Part shown: positions 38,179-47,979 of the stretch, piece after piece | Position numbering within the stretch: the first letter of the stretch is position 1 | How the letters are laid out: every line of letters starts with the position of its first letter | Assembly (NCBI RefSeq): GCF_000425625.1 | Contig: NZ_KE384407.1 | Location: forward strand, 296,188 to 360,187 | Reading direction: 5' to 3' | DNA from: Stutzerimonas azotifigens DSM 17556 | GTDB taxonomy: Bacteria; Pseudomonadota; Gammaproteobacteria; Pseudomonadales; Pseudomonadaceae | Length of the DNA: 64,000 nt | The notes under the pieces: generated by a model | The model's database searches: none | Told to the model about the DNA's origin: nothing | What the model saw: only the letters and a program-made list of their open reading frames with translations | Made by a program: the position numbers and the translations under genes

Positions 38179-38269
38179 CGGCGCGAGCTGGAATCAGCGT
38201 CCTTGCCTCGACCAGCCGGCAACCGGTCGGCCAGATTGGACTGCCGCCACATAGCATGGTCCAACGTCT

Positions 38270-38287
38270 GGTGGGCTGAAGCCCACC
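38270..38287. repeat. Perfect 8-bp palindromic hairpin (REP-like)
   Basis: GGTGGGCT and AGCCCACC flank a two-base GA loop, about 90 bases downstream of the phosphodiesterase stop. The motif resembles short interspersed palindromes common in Pseudomonas genomes. It lacks a following T run, so termination is possible but unproven. Confidence 0.6.
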
Positions 38288-38310
38288 CTACGACCGCACC
38301 CCTGCCATGG

Positions 38311-38472
38311 CGGGGCGTTTCCTTCCCACAGGAGCGGCGCGAAAAACGCCCTCATCCGGCCCTCAGGCCACCTTCTCCCAGCTTGGTAAGCGGGGCGTTT
38401 TCTCCCCCGAAGCGGGCCTGCTCGCGTAAAAGCCCTCACCCGGCCCTGCGGGCCACCTTCTCCCAGCGGGAG
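38311..38472. repeat. Degenerate tandem repeat, period 80 bp, two copies
   Basis: Copy 1 (38311-38390) and copy 2 (38391-38472) both begin CGGGGCGTTT and share the block from CCCTCA[CT]CCGGCCCT to CCACCTTCTCCCAG at the same offset (38348-38381 and 38432-38466). Between these blocks the copies diverge. The CCCTCACC...TTCTCCC core is like palindromic fragments scattered in many proteobacterial genomes. Confidence 0.7.
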
Positions 38473-38777
38473 GAAAGGCTCGGCGCTGCTCGTAGGGGCC
38501 GCTGTGTGCACCTGCCGCGCCTATAGGAGCAGGCTCTGCCTGCGGCCCGGGTATGCAGGTCGCTGCGGCCCCACGCCAATAACCCTCTCTCCCTCCGGGT
38601 GAGGGCTGGTGTGCAGGGCCGCCCTCTCCTCCAGGGAAGAAGGGAGCGGTACGGCGTGCCTGTCGAGGGCAACCAGCCGCTCTTACGCCCCGCCCCGTTG
38701 TTCCAGCTCCGTTCTCAGAAGCTTTCCCGGTTGGGCCAGCGCCATGGAGTCTCGGCGCCTGGCCCGGCCTCCCCGCC

Positions 38778-38802
38778 CGGCTCCGGTCGCCGGGCGGAGC
38801 CG
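38778..38802 (-). terminator. Hairpin just downstream of sthA
   Basis: CGGCTCCG (38778-38785) and CGGAGCCG (38795-38802) form a perfect 8-bp stem with a nine-base loop, starting one base after the sthA stop on the minus strand. There is no T run, so it may be a weak terminator or an mRNA-stabilising hairpin. Confidence 0.4.
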
Positions 38803-38803
38803 C

Positions 38804-40198
38804 TCAAAAAAGCCGGTTGAGCCCGTCGAAGGCGGCCACCCGGTAGGCTTCCGCCATGGTCGGGTAGTTGAAGGTGGTATTGATGAAGTACTTCAGCGAG
38901 TTGGCCTCGCCCTTCTGGTTCATGATCGCCTGCCCGATGTGCACGATCTCCGAGGCCTGGTAGCCGAAGCAGTGCACCCCGAGGATTTCCAGCGTTTCCC
39001 GGTGGAACAGGATCTTCAGCATGCCGACCGGCTCACCGGCGATCTGCGCACGCGCCATGGCCTTGAAGAACGCCTTGCCGACTTCGTAGGGGATCTTGGC
39101 CTGCGTCAGCTCGCGCTCGTTCTTGCCGAGCGAGCTGATCTCCGGAATGGTGTAGATGCCGGTGGGCACGTCGTCGACGAAGCGCCAGCTGTCGTTCTCG
39201 ACGATGCTGCCGGCGGCCGAGCGACCCTGGTCGTAGGCGGCGCTGGCCAGCGCCGGCCAGCCGATGACGTCGCCGGCACCGTAGATGTTGCCGACCTCGG
39301 TGCGGTAGTGCTCGTCGACCTGGATCTGGCCGCGCGAGTTGACCTTGATGCCGATGTTCTCCAGCCCCAGCTTGTCGGTATTGCCGGTCCGGCCGTTGCA
39401 CCAGAGCAGCGCGTCGGCCTTGATCTTCTTACCCGACTTGAGGTGCAGGATAACGCCGTTCTCCACGCCCTCGACCCGCTCGTACTCTTCGTTGTGGCGG
39501 ATCAGCACGTTGTTGTTGCGCAGGTGATAGCTGAGCGCGTCGGAGATTTCGTCGTCGAGGAAGCTCAGCAACTGGTCGCGGGTGTCCACCAGGTCCACCA
39601 GCACGCCCAGGCCGCTGAAGATGGACGCATATTCACAGCCGATCACCCCGGCACCGTAGACGATCAGCCGGCGCGGCGTGTGGCTGAGGGTGAGGATGGT
39701 GTCGCTGTCGTAGACGCGCGGGTGATTGAAGTCGATGTCGGCCGGACGGTATGGCCGCGAGCCGGTAGCAATGATGATCTGCGGCGCGACCAGACGCTCG
39801 ACGACACCGTTCAGGCAGACCACCTCGACGGTGTTCTCGTCGGCGAAGCTGGCAGTCCCGAAGAACAGGTCGATGCGATTGCGCGCGTAGTACCCGGTAC
39901 GCGCGGTGACCTGCTTGGCGATGACCTTCTCGGCGCTTTTCAGTACATCGGGAAAGGAAAACCAGCGCGGCTCGCCGATCTGGCGGAACAGCGGATTGGT
40001 GTTGTACTGCATGATCTGCCGTACGGAATGACGCAGCGCCTTGGAGGGAATGGTGCCCTGGTGGGTGGAATTGCCCCCCACCTGCGGGCGGTTGTCGACG
40101 ACTGCGACCTTGCGGCCGGCCTTGGCCGCGTTCATCGCCGCGCCCTCCCCCGCCGGCCCCGAACCGAGCACCACTACGTCATAGTTGTAGACAGCCAT
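38804..40198 (-). CDS. sthA: Soluble pyridine nucleotide transhydrogenase
   Basis: SthA transfers hydride between NADPH and NAD+ in the cytosol. The 464-residue flavoprotein has the FAD loop [19 protein letters not shown] at about 8-26. In the place of the redox-active CxxxxC of the disulfide reductases it has S44 and T49 ([13 protein letters not shown]), the mark of SthA. The NAD loop [14 protein letters not shown] lies mid-protein and the dimer interface at the C-terminus. The start [10 protein letters not shown] is conserved; upstream frame is non-homologous. It follows nqrM across a 405-base gap. Confidence 0.95.
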   Translation of the reverse strand: MAVYNYDVVVLGSGPAGEGAAMNAAKAGRKVAVVDNRPQVGGNSTHQGTIPSKALRHSVRQIMQYNTNPLFRQIGEPRWFSFPDVLKSAEKVIAKQVTARTGYYARNRIDLFFGTASFADENTVEVVCLNGVVERLVAPQIIIATGSRPYRPADIDFNHPRVYDSDTILTLSHTPRRLIVYGAGVIGCEYASIFSGLGVLVDLVDTRDQLLSFLDDEISDALSYHLRNNNVLIRHNEEYERVEGVENGVILHLKSGKKIKADALLWCNGRTGNTDKLGLENIGIKVNSRGQIQVDEHYRTEVGNIYGAGDVIGWPALASAAYDQGRSAAGSIVENDSWRFVDDVPTGIYTIPEISSLGKNERELTQAKIPYEVGKAFFKAMARAQIAGEPVGMLKILFHRETLEILGVHCFGYQASEIVHIGQAIMNQKGEANSLKYFINTTFNYPTMAEAYRVAAFDGLNRLF

Positions 40199-40603
40199 AT
40201 AGTCTCCTGGAATGCGGACGCCTCGTGAGCGGGCCGCCGGTTGACAGATTCGGTTGAAATAGGCGGGAACACCACCGGCCGGAGCCCTCACTCCAGCCGG
40301 CGGTGCAGTGCAGCGAGTTTTCGCGCGTCCCTGCCGCTAGGGTCTGTTGCCGTTTCGTCGCGAGCCGCGTTGCCGCGCCAAATGGCGCCAGGCCAGGCGC
40401 GGGACGCAGGCAATGGTGATCCCTTGCCAAGTCCCGCAACGCCGCATGGCGCCATTTGCCGCGCAACCCTGCGGGACGGGCCTGTTTTTGCGCGATGCGG
40501 CGTTTCTCGTCGTTTATTTGGAATGACCAAACTGCACTCCCTCGTGCCTTGCCTCGCGCAAAAACAGGCTCCGGCGCGGCCGCGTACGAAATGGCAACAG
40601 ACC
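40199..40603. other. 405-base gene-free region
   Basis: No convincing gene. About 265 of these bases are the inverted-repeat element described separately. The remaining 140 bases next to sthA (40199-40337) should hold the sthA promoter, but I see no clear consensus. Confidence 0.6.
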
Positions 40604-40606
40604 CTA
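40338..40606. mobile_element. MITE-like element with nested inverted repeats
   Basis: Outer arms GCTAGGGTCTGTTGCC (40336 on) and GGCAACAGACCCTAGC (to 40608) are inverted copies, and the match continues inwards with one mismatch to 23 bases. Two inner pairs are nested: CAAATGGCGCCA (40379-40390) with TGGCGCCATTTG (40447-40458), and GCCTGTTTTTGCGCGA (40480-40495) with its exact complement (40554-40569). TA flanks both sides, which would fit a TA-duplicating IS630/Tc1-type transposase. There is no ORF. It ends in the nqrM stop codon. Confidence 0.6.
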
Positions 40607-40834
40607 GCGCTTGGTCGCATCGTAGGCGAGGTCGGAATTCGCGTCCCGGGCCGCCTGAGCGTTGACTTCCTCGCACTTTTCGCGGCTTCCGCCGCAGATC
40701 GAACATTCTTTCTCGATACCCAGGTTGGCGATGCCGCCGCAGGAACCGGCGATCGGCTTGCGCCCCATGATCACCCCCACGGCCATGCCGAGCACCACCA
40801 GCAACATGACGCCGAATGCCAGCAACCAGGTCAT
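40604..40834 (-). CDS. nqrM: NqrM, Na+-NQR maturation factor (DUF539)
   Basis: NqrM is needed to assemble the iron site between NqrD and NqrE. The 76-residue protein has an N-terminal membrane helix (WLLAFGVMLLVVLGMAVGVIMG at 3-24, written here as one segment) and four cysteines, C32, C44, C47 and C54, suited to carrying iron. The typical GRKPIAGSCGG motif is present at 24-34. It overlaps apbE by four bases. The last codons, AYDATKR, end at a TAG that coincides with the border of the inverted-repeat element. Confidence 0.92.
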   Translation of the reverse strand: MTWLLAFGVMLLVVLGMAVGVIMGRKPIAGSCGGIANLGIEKECSICGGSREKCEEVNAQAARDANSDLAYDATKR

Positions 40835-41856
40835 TGCTCACCTCCCGCACCGAACAGCTCGTCAAAGGCCTCGGTGCTTTTCGTTGCGAAACCGTCGCCT
40901 TCCCGGATCACGAAGAAGGCGGGAATACCCTTGTCCTCGGCGAACGCCAGACCGCGCTCCGGACCGAGCACCATCAACACGGTAGACAACCCGTCCGCAC
41001 GCATTGCGGAGGGCTGCGCCACTGTAACCGATGCCAGCCGATGAGTGATCGGTGCGCCCGTTTCCGGGTCGAGGGTGTGTGAAAAGCGTCGTCCGTCCTG
41101 CTCGAAGTAATTGCGGTAGTCGCCGGAGGTCGAGATCGACTGGCCGTCGAGTTCGATGATCTTCTGGGCGACACGCTCGTCGTCCCGTGGCGCCTCGATC
41201 GCGATGCGCCAGGGCGAACCGTCGGGCTTGCGTCCTTCGGCCTTCAGCTCGCCGGTGATTTCCACCAGGTAGCTGCCCACGCCGAGGGCCTTCAGCCGCT
41301 CGACGACCTTGTCCACCGCATAGCCGGCGGCGATGCTGTTGAAGTCCACTTCGAGCGCGGTGTCCTTGCACAGCCGCTCGCCCTCGACGCGCAGGTGGTG
41401 GTGGCCGACCTGCTCGCGCACCCTGGCGATCTCGTCCGCCGCCGGCACCCGCGTGCCCGTGCCCTTGGGGCCGAAGCCCCAGAGATTGAGCAGCGGTTCG
41501 AGCGTCAGGTCGAGGGCGCCGCCGCTTTCCTCGGACAGCGCCCTGCCGGCCTCGACCAGCTCGAGCACCGCCGGCGGCATGGCCTCGCAGCTGCCCGGCG
41601 GAAGCGCGTTGAACCGCTCGATCGCCGAATCGGAACGATAGGTCGAGAGCTGCCGGTCGAGGTCGGCGAGGATCTGCTCGGTCTCGGCCTGCAGCGCCTC
41701 GGGCCCTTCGATGCCCTGCGCGCGGACGTACTTGACCGAGTAGGTGCTGCCCATGGTGGGGCCGCCGAAAGCCTCGACGCTCTCCTGAAATGGACAGCCC
41801 GCCAGGGCTGCCGCGCAAGCGACAGCGATGACGGGCCGGATGACCGCTGGGAACAT
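40831..41856 (-). CDS. apbE: ApbE, FAD:protein FMN transferase
   Basis: ApbE attaches FMN covalently to threonines of NqrB and NqrC. The 341-residue precursor has a lipoprotein signal with lipobox ALAGC (C21), so it is probably anchored facing the periplasm, where the flavinylated sites are. GPTMGSTYSVKY, TGELKAEGRKPDG, ISTSGDYRNYFEQDG and SHTLDPETGAPI are typical family blocks. The ATG at 41856 follows the nqrF TAG by one base, so it is part of the nqr operon. The longer frame to 41904 would run into nqrF. Confidence 0.94.
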   Translation of the reverse strand: MFPAVIRPVIAVACAAALAGCPFQESVEAFGGPTMGSTYSVKYVRAQGIEGPEALQAETEQILADLDRQLSTYRSDSAIERFNALPPGSCEAMPPAVLELVEAGRALSEESGGALDLTLEPLLNLWGFGPKGTGTRVPAADEIARVREQVGHHHLRVEGERLCKDTALEVDFNSIAAGYAVDKVVERLKALGVGSYLVEITGELKAEGRKPDGSPWRIAIEAPRDDERVAQKIIELDGQSISTSGDYRNYFEQDGRRFSHTLDPETGAPITHRLASVTVAQPSAMRADGLSTVLMVLGPERGLAFAEDKGIPAFFVIREGDGFATKSTEAFDELFGAGGEQ

Positions 41857-41857
41857 G

Positions 41858-43081
41858 CTAGCCGCCGAAATCGTCGAGCAGGATGTTCTCAGGTTCGACA
41901 CCAAGATCGGTCAGCATCTTGATCACCGAGGCGTTCATCATCGGCGGGCCGCACATGTAGAACTCGCAGTCCTCCGGCGCCGGGTGATTCTTGAGGTAGT
42001 TCTCGAACAGGACGTTATGGATGAAGCCGGTGGGCCCGCTCCAATTGTCCTCGGGCTGCGGATCGGAGAGCGCCAGGTGCCACTGGAAGTTCTCGTTCTC
42101 CGACTGCAGCTGGTCGTACTCCTCGACGTAGAAGGCTTCGCGCAGCGAGCGCGCGCCGTACCAGAAGCTCATCTTGCGCTTGGACTTCAGGCGCTTGAGC
42201 TGGTCGAAGATGTGCGAGCGCATCGGCGCCATGCCGGCACCGCCGCCAATGAAGACCATCTCGGCGTCGGTGTCCTTGGCGAAGAACTCGCCGAACGGAC
42301 CGTACACGGTGACCTTGTCGCCCGGCTTGAGGCTGAACACCCAGGAGGACATCTTGCCCGGCGGCACGTCGTCCTTGCCCGGCGGCGGCGAGGCGATACG
42401 GATGTTGAACTTCACGATGCCGCGCTCTTCCGGGTAGTTGGCCATGGAGTAGGCGCGAATGGTGGTCTCGTCCACCTTCGACACGTACTTCCACAGGTTG
42501 AACTTGTCCCAGTCGCCGCGGAATTCCGGCTGGATGTCGAAATCCTTGTAGTGCACGGTGTGTGGCGGGCACTCCAGCTGCACGTAGCCGCCGGCGCGGA
42601 AGTTGACGTTCTCGCCTTCCGGCAGCCGCAGGGTGAGCTCCTTGATGAAGGTGGCGACGTTCGGGTTGGACTCGACCGTGCACTCCCATTTCTTCACGCC
42701 GAAGACTTCTTCCGGCACCTCGATCTTCATGTCCTGCTTGACCGGGGTCTGGCAGGACAGGCGCCAGCCTTCGCCGGCCTCGCGGCGGGTGAAGTGCGAC
42801 TCCTCGGTGGGCAGCATCTCGCCGCCGCCGCTCTCGACGATGCACTTGCACTGCGCACAGGTACCGCCGCCCCCGCAGGCCGAGGACAGGAAGATGTTGT
42901 TGGCCGCCAGCGTCTGCAGCAGCTTGCCGCCGGCGGGCACGGTGATCGTGCGCTCGCCGTTGATTTCGATGTTCACGTCGCCGCTGGAGACCAGCTTGGC
43001 GCGCGCCGCCAGGATGATGACCACCAGCGCGATGACGATGGCGGTGAACATGCCGATGGCGAGGAATATTTCATAGTTCAT
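41858..43081 (-). CDS. nqrF: NqrF, NADH-oxidising subunit of Na+-NQR
   Basis: NqrF takes electrons from NADH through FAD to a 2Fe-2S centre. The 407-residue protein has an N-terminal membrane helix (3-25), a ferredoxin domain with C69, C75, C78 and C110 ([13 protein letters not shown] plus LSC), the FAD site RAYSMAN at 209-215, and the NADH site [11 protein letters not shown] at 279-289. It lies 15 bases after nqrE and is followed directly by apbE. Confidence 0.97.
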   Translation of the reverse strand: MNYEIFLAIGMFTAIVIALVVIILAARAKLVSSGDVNIEINGERTITVPAGGKLLQTLAANNIFLSSACGGGGTCAQCKCIVESGGGEMLPTEESHFTRREAGEGWRLSCQTPVKQDMKIEVPEEVFGVKKWECTVESNPNVATFIKELTLRLPEGENVNFRAGGYVQLECPPHTVHYKDFDIQPEFRGDWDKFNLWKYVSKVDETTIRAYSMANYPEERGIVKFNIRIASPPPGKDDVPPGKMSSWVFSLKPGDKVTVYGPFGEFFAKDTDAEMVFIGGGAGMAPMRSHIFDQLKRLKSKRKMSFWYGARSLREAFYVEEYDQLQSENENFQWHLALSDPQPEDNWSGPTGFIHNVLFENYLKNHPAPEDCEFYMCGPPMMNASVIKMLTDLGVEPENILLDDFGG

Positions 43082-43096
43082 CGATACACCTCGCCC

Positions 43097-43705
43097 TTAC
43101 AGCTGTACGCCGGAAAAAGACATGAAGCCCAGCGACATCAACCCGATGGTGATGAAGGTGATACCCAGGCCCTGCAGGCCCTCGGGCACGTCGCTGTACT
43201 TGAGCTTCTCGCGGATACCGGCCAGCAACATGATCGCCAGCGCCCAGGAGGCGCCGGAGCCGAAGCCGTAGACCACGCTTTCACCGATGTTGTAGTCGCG
43301 TTCGACCATGAACAGCGTGCCGCCCATGATGGCGCAGTTCACCGTGATCAGCGGCAGGAACACGCCGAGGGCGTTGTAGAGGCTGGGCACGTATTTATCG
43401 AGCAGCATCTCCAGAATCTGCACGATGGCCGCGATCACGCCGATGTAGCTGAGCAGGCCGAGGAACGAGAGGTCCACGTCCGGCAGGCCTGCCCAGGACA
43501 GGGCCCCGCCCTTGAGCAGGTAGGTGTAGATCAGGTTGTTGGCCGGTACGGTGATGGCCTGTACCACGATCACCGCGATCCCCAGGCCGATGGCGGTTTC
43601 CACCTTCTTGGAGATGGCGATGAAGGTGCACATGCCGAGGAAGAACGCCAGCGCCATGTTCTCGACGAACACGGCACGGACGAAGAGGCTGATGTAATGC
43701 TCCAT
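43097..43705 (-). CDS. nqrE: NqrE, membrane subunit of Na+-NQR
   Basis: NqrE forms, with NqrD, an inverted pair of six-helix proteins that hold an iron centre at mid-membrane. The 202-residue protein starts [24 protein letters not shown] and is hydrophobic throughout. It contains the conserved cysteines in [10 protein letters not shown] near 23-32 and TVNCAIMGG near 118-126, which are the expected iron ligands on this subunit. Its ATG shares one base with the nqrD stop. Confidence 0.96.
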   Translation of the reverse strand: MEHYISLFVRAVFVENMALAFFLGMCTFIAISKKVETAIGLGIAVIVVQAITVPANNLIYTYLLKGGALSWAGLPDVDLSFLGLLSYIGVIAAIVQILEMLLDKYVPSLYNALGVFLPLITVNCAIMGGTLFMVERDYNIGESVVYGFGSGASWALAIMLLAGIREKLKYSDVPEGLQGLGITFITIGLMSLGFMSFSGVQL

Positions 43706-44379
43706 CAGTAGGCCTCCTTGCTCGAGACTTGCGGAGCCATGCGGAAGGCCGGCTTCTCCACCTGCTCCTTCTTCCAGCTGCGCAGGCCCCAGATGAACAG
43801 GCCGATGAGGAAGAACGCCGAAGGCGGCAGCAGCAACAGACCATTGGGCTGGTACCAGCCGCCGTCGTTGACCACCGGGATGATGGTGTAGCCCATCAGC
43901 TTGCCGGCACCGAACAGCTCGCGGACGATGCCCAGCATGATCAGCATGGCGCTGTAGCCCAGCCCGTTGCCGATGCCATCAAAGAACGAAAGGACCGGCG
44001 GGTTCTGCATGGCGAAGGCCTCGGCGCGGCCCATCACGATGCAGTTGGTGATGATCAGGCCGACGAACACCGACAGCTGCTTGGACAACGCGAAGGCGTA
44101 GGCCTTGAGGATCTGGTCCACCACGATGACCAGCGAGGCGATGATCACCATCTGCACGATCATGCGGATCGAGCTGGGGATCTGGCTACGGATCATCGAG
44201 ATGAACATGCTCGAGAAGCCGGTCACCAGGGTCAGCGCGATGGACATCACCAGCGCGGTCTTGAGGTTGGAGGTCACCGCCAGGGCCGAGCAGATGCCGA
44301 GGATCTGCAGGCCGATGGGGTTGTTGTTGAAAACCGGTTCGAACAGAACCTGTTTGACGGTAGGTTGCGACATGTTCAA
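43705..44379 (-). CDS. nqrD: NqrD, membrane subunit of Na+-NQR
   Basis: The 224-residue integral membrane protein is the partner of NqrE in the sodium pump. It starts [20 protein letters not shown], typical of NqrD, and has the conserved cysteine-bearing stretches [11 protein letters not shown] near 27-37 and [16 protein letters not shown] near 107-122. Six hydrophobic segments fill the rest. It overlaps nqrC by four bases. Confidence 0.96.
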   Translation of the reverse strand: MNMSQPTVKQVLFEPVFNNNPIGLQILGICSALAVTSNLKTALVMSIALTLVTGFSSMFISMIRSQIPSSIRMIVQMVIIASLVIVVDQILKAYAFALSKQLSVFVGLIITNCIVMGRAEAFAMQNPPVLSFFDGIGNGLGYSAMLIMLGIVRELFGAGKLMGYTIIPVVNDGGWYQPNGLLLLPPSAFFLIGLFIWGLRSWKKEQVEKPAFRMAPQVSSKEAY

Positions 44380-45161
44380 GCCTCCCCAGCGCGCAGGTTA
44401 GCGATAAATGGACCGAAGCCGTTCTCGCCCAGCCAGAAATGCAACAGGTTGTTCACCCCGTTGCTGGTCAGGGTTGCACCGGCCAAGGCATCGACCTGGT
44501 GCTCGGCCCTGGGACTTTGCGGATCGACGCCGCCCTTGACGATCTGTACCGACAGCTTGCCATTTTCGTCGTACAGCGTCTTGCCTGGCCATTGGCCACG
44601 CCACTTCGGATTGTCGACTTCGCCACCGAGCCCCGGGGTTTCCCCATGCTGGTAGAAGCCCAGGCCGACGACGGTGTTCAGGTCACCCTTGACCGCCATG
44701 AAGCCGTACAGGGTAGACCACAGGCCATAACCGCGAATCGGCAGGATCAGGGTGTCCAGCTTGCCGTCGTTCTCCACCATGTAGACGGTGCTGTAACGCT
44801 CACGACGCTTGATCGAAGCGATGTCCTCGGAGCCCGGCAGGGCTTCGGACAACGCAGGATCCTTGGCCGCAACCAGTGGGTCGAAGGTTTGCGGATCGAA
44901 CTCGTCGGTGAACTTGCCGGTTTCGAGATCCACCAGCCGGGCGACGATGCGCTCGCCGTACAGCGCCTTGACCTGGTTGGCCGACATGCCCGGCTGGCCG
45001 AGGCCGGCGATCGCCAGGATGCTGCGCTGCTTGTCGAGCTGACGGTTTTCCACCTGGGTCGGGCGCAGCGCCACCGCGGCGCCGGCGACGAACACCGAGC
45101 AGACCAGGCAGACCAGCAGGGCCACCGTCAGGGTACGTACAGTGGATTCCTTGTTAGACAT
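44376..45161 (-). CDS. nqrC: NqrC, covalent-FMN subunit of Na+-NQR
   Basis: NqrC carries a covalently bound FMN on its periplasmic domain. The 261-residue protein has one N-terminal membrane helix (about 9-31) and the flavinylation motif [10 protein letters not shown] at 224-233, with T230 the predicted FMN-linked residue. The position three residues before the threonine, usually serine or threonine, is alanine here. Its start overlaps the nqrB end by eight bases. Confidence 0.96.
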   Translation of the reverse strand: MSNKESTVRTLTVALLVCLVCSVFVAGAAVALRPTQVENRQLDKQRSILAIAGLGQPGMSANQVKALYGERIVARLVDLETGKFTDEFDPQTFDPLVAAKDPALSEALPGSEDIASIKRRERYSTVYMVENDGKLDTLILPIRGYGLWSTLYGFMAVKGDLNTVVGLGFYQHGETPGLGGEVDNPKWRGQWPGKTLYDENGKLSVQIVKGGVDPQSPRAEHQVDALAGATLTSNGVNNLLHFWLGENGFGPFIANLRAGEA

Positions 45162-46365
45162 TGCGTGCCAGCCTCCGCTTGATGTTGGCCTGAATGACGA
45201 AGTGGTCGATCAGCGGCGCACACAGGTTGGCGAACAGGATCGCCAGCATCATGCCTTCGGGGAAGGCCGGGTTGACCACGCGGATCAGCACCACCATGAC
45301 GCCGATCAGGGCGCCGAAGATCCACTTCCCGGTATTGGTCATGGACGCGGACACCGGGTCGGTCGCCATGAAGATCAGACCGAAGGCGAAGCCGCCGACC
45401 ACCAGGTGCCAGTACCAGGGCATGGCGAACAGGGGGTTGGTTTCCGAGCCGATCAGGTTGAACAGCGTGCTCAGGACGATCATGCCGATCATGGTCCCGG
45501 CGACGATGCGCCAGGACGCGATCTTGGTCGCCAGCAGCACGGCACCGCCGATGAGGATCGCCAGGGTGCTGGTCTCGCCGATGGAGCCGTGGATGGTGCC
45601 GAGGAAGGCGTCCATCCAGCTGATTCCGTTGCCGATGATGTTTTCCATGCCGCCGGCGAAGCCGAGGCTCAGCGCGGTGGCGCCGGCGTAACCATCGACC
45701 GCGGTCCAGACCATGTCGCCGGACATCTGCGCCGGGTAGGCGAAGAACAGGAAGGCTCGACCGGTCAGCGCCGGGTTGAGGAAGTTCTTGCCGGTGCCGC
45801 CGAAGACTTCCTTGCCCAGCACCACGCCGAAGCTGATGCCCATCGCCACCTGCCACAGCGGGATGCTCGGCGGCAGGATCAGCGCGAAGAGCACGGAGGT
45901 GACGAAGAAGCCTTCGTTGACCTCGTGCTTGCGGATCGAGGCGAACAGCACTTCCCAGAAACCGCCGACGATGAAGGTCACCGCATAGATCGGCAGGAAG
46001 TACGCGGCTCCCTGGATGAAGTTGTCCCACAGGCTGTTGGGATCGAAGCCCGCCAGCGCGCCGATCAGCGCGAAGCGCCAGCCTTCCTGGTTCGCCAGCA
46101 GGTCGGGGGTCTGCGCGAAGATCAGGTTGGCCTGATAGCCGGTGTTCCACATGCCGAAGAACATCGCCGGGAAGGTGCACAGCCAGACGGTGATCATCAT
46201 GCGCTTGAGGTCGATGCCGTCACGCACGTGAGCCGTGGTCTTGGTCACCGAGCCGGGGCGATAGAGGAAGGTGTCGACCGCTTCATAGAGCGCGTACCAC
46301 TTCTCGTACTTGCCGCCCTTTTCGAAATGGTGCTCGATCTTGTCGAGGAATGCGCGAATACCCAT
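45154..46365 (-). CDS. nqrB: NqrB, sodium-channel subunit of Na+-NQR
   Basis: NqrB is the largest membrane subunit, forms the sodium path, and binds riboflavin and a covalent FMN. The 403-residue protein starts [20 protein letters not shown] and has about ten hydrophobic segments. The flavinylation motif [10 protein letters not shown] at 224-233 places the FMN-linked threonine at T230. As in NqrC, alanine replaces the usual serine before GAT. It begins three bases after the nqrA stop. Confidence 0.96.
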   Translation of the reverse strand: MGIRAFLDKIEHHFEKGGKYEKWYALYEAVDTFLYRPGSVTKTTAHVRDGIDLKRMMITVWLCTFPAMFFGMWNTGYQANLIFAQTPDLLANQEGWRFALIGALAGFDPNSLWDNFIQGAAYFLPIYAVTFIVGGFWEVLFASIRKHEVNEGFFVTSVLFALILPPSIPLWQVAMGISFGVVLGKEVFGGTGKNFLNPALTGRAFLFFAYPAQMSGDMVWTAVDGYAGATALSLGFAGGMENIIGNGISWMDAFLGTIHGSIGETSTLAILIGGAVLLATKIASWRIVAGTMIGMIVLSTLFNLIGSETNPLFAMPWYWHLVVGGFAFGLIFMATDPVSASMTNTGKWIFGALIGVMVVLIRVVNPAFPEGMMLAILFANLCAPLIDHFVIQANIKRRLARNV

Positions 46366-46368
46366 GGC

Positions 46369-47745
<1,377 letters not shown>

Positions 47746-47760
47746 TCATGCAGTGATAAC

Positions 47761-47781
47761 GGCCTGATCGGCGACCAGGCC
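47761..47781. other. Hairpin in the nqr leader
   Basis: GGCCTG (47761-47766) and CAGGCC (47776-47781) form a 6-bp stem with a nine-base loop between the predicted nqr promoter and the nqrA ATG. No riboswitch fold was recognised, so its role is unknown. Confidence 0.35.
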
Positions 47782-47825
47782 GTCGTTGGCCGTCGCTGCA
47801 CAGGACCCGGGTAAAAATCCGCCCG

Positions 47826-47855
47826 ATTATAGAGGCCGAGTCACAGCGGTGACCA
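47826..47855 (-). promoter_or_regulatory. Probable nqr operon promoter
   Basis: A perfect TATAAT (47831-47826, minus strand) is preceded at 18 bases by TGGTCA (47855-47850), four of six to the -35 consensus. It lies about 120 bases before the nqrA ATG in the 273-base gap after the chemoreceptor gene; otherwise that gap holds no gene. Confidence 0.6.
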
Positions 47856-47979
47856 CCCGCGCTTTCCCATTTTTTTCAAGCGGGACAAGCCACTAGCGCC
47901 CCTGCCGGAGCAGCTGCCGGCCGCCCGCGCCCCCGGTCCCCTCCCCCGAAGGACCGGGCGGTCACCCCGTGCGAGCGGG

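Larger units (their letters stand above)
38179..38803. other. 625-base gene-free region with repeats
   Basis: No frame here looks like a gene. It holds a GGTGGGCT/AGCCCACC hairpin, a tandem 80-bp repeat, CCCTC-type palindromic fragments around 38582-38605, and a hairpin next to the sth stop codon. Base composition is pyrimidine-rich on the plus strand compared with the neighbouring genes. Confidence 0.7.

Noticed and set aside
38194..38526. Overlapping frames of about 105 codons in the repeat-rich gap
   Set aside because: They run through tandem repeats and hairpins, lack ribosome-binding sites, and show no known protein pattern.
40288..40620. 110-codon frame through the MITE-like element
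   Set aside because: The reading frame follows inverted-repeat DNA and would overlap the nqrM end; no transposase motif is present.
47940..47979. GACC/GGTC hairpins downstream of the chemoreceptor gene as a terminator
   Set aside because: The stems are short (five bases), competing pairings are possible, and no T run follows.
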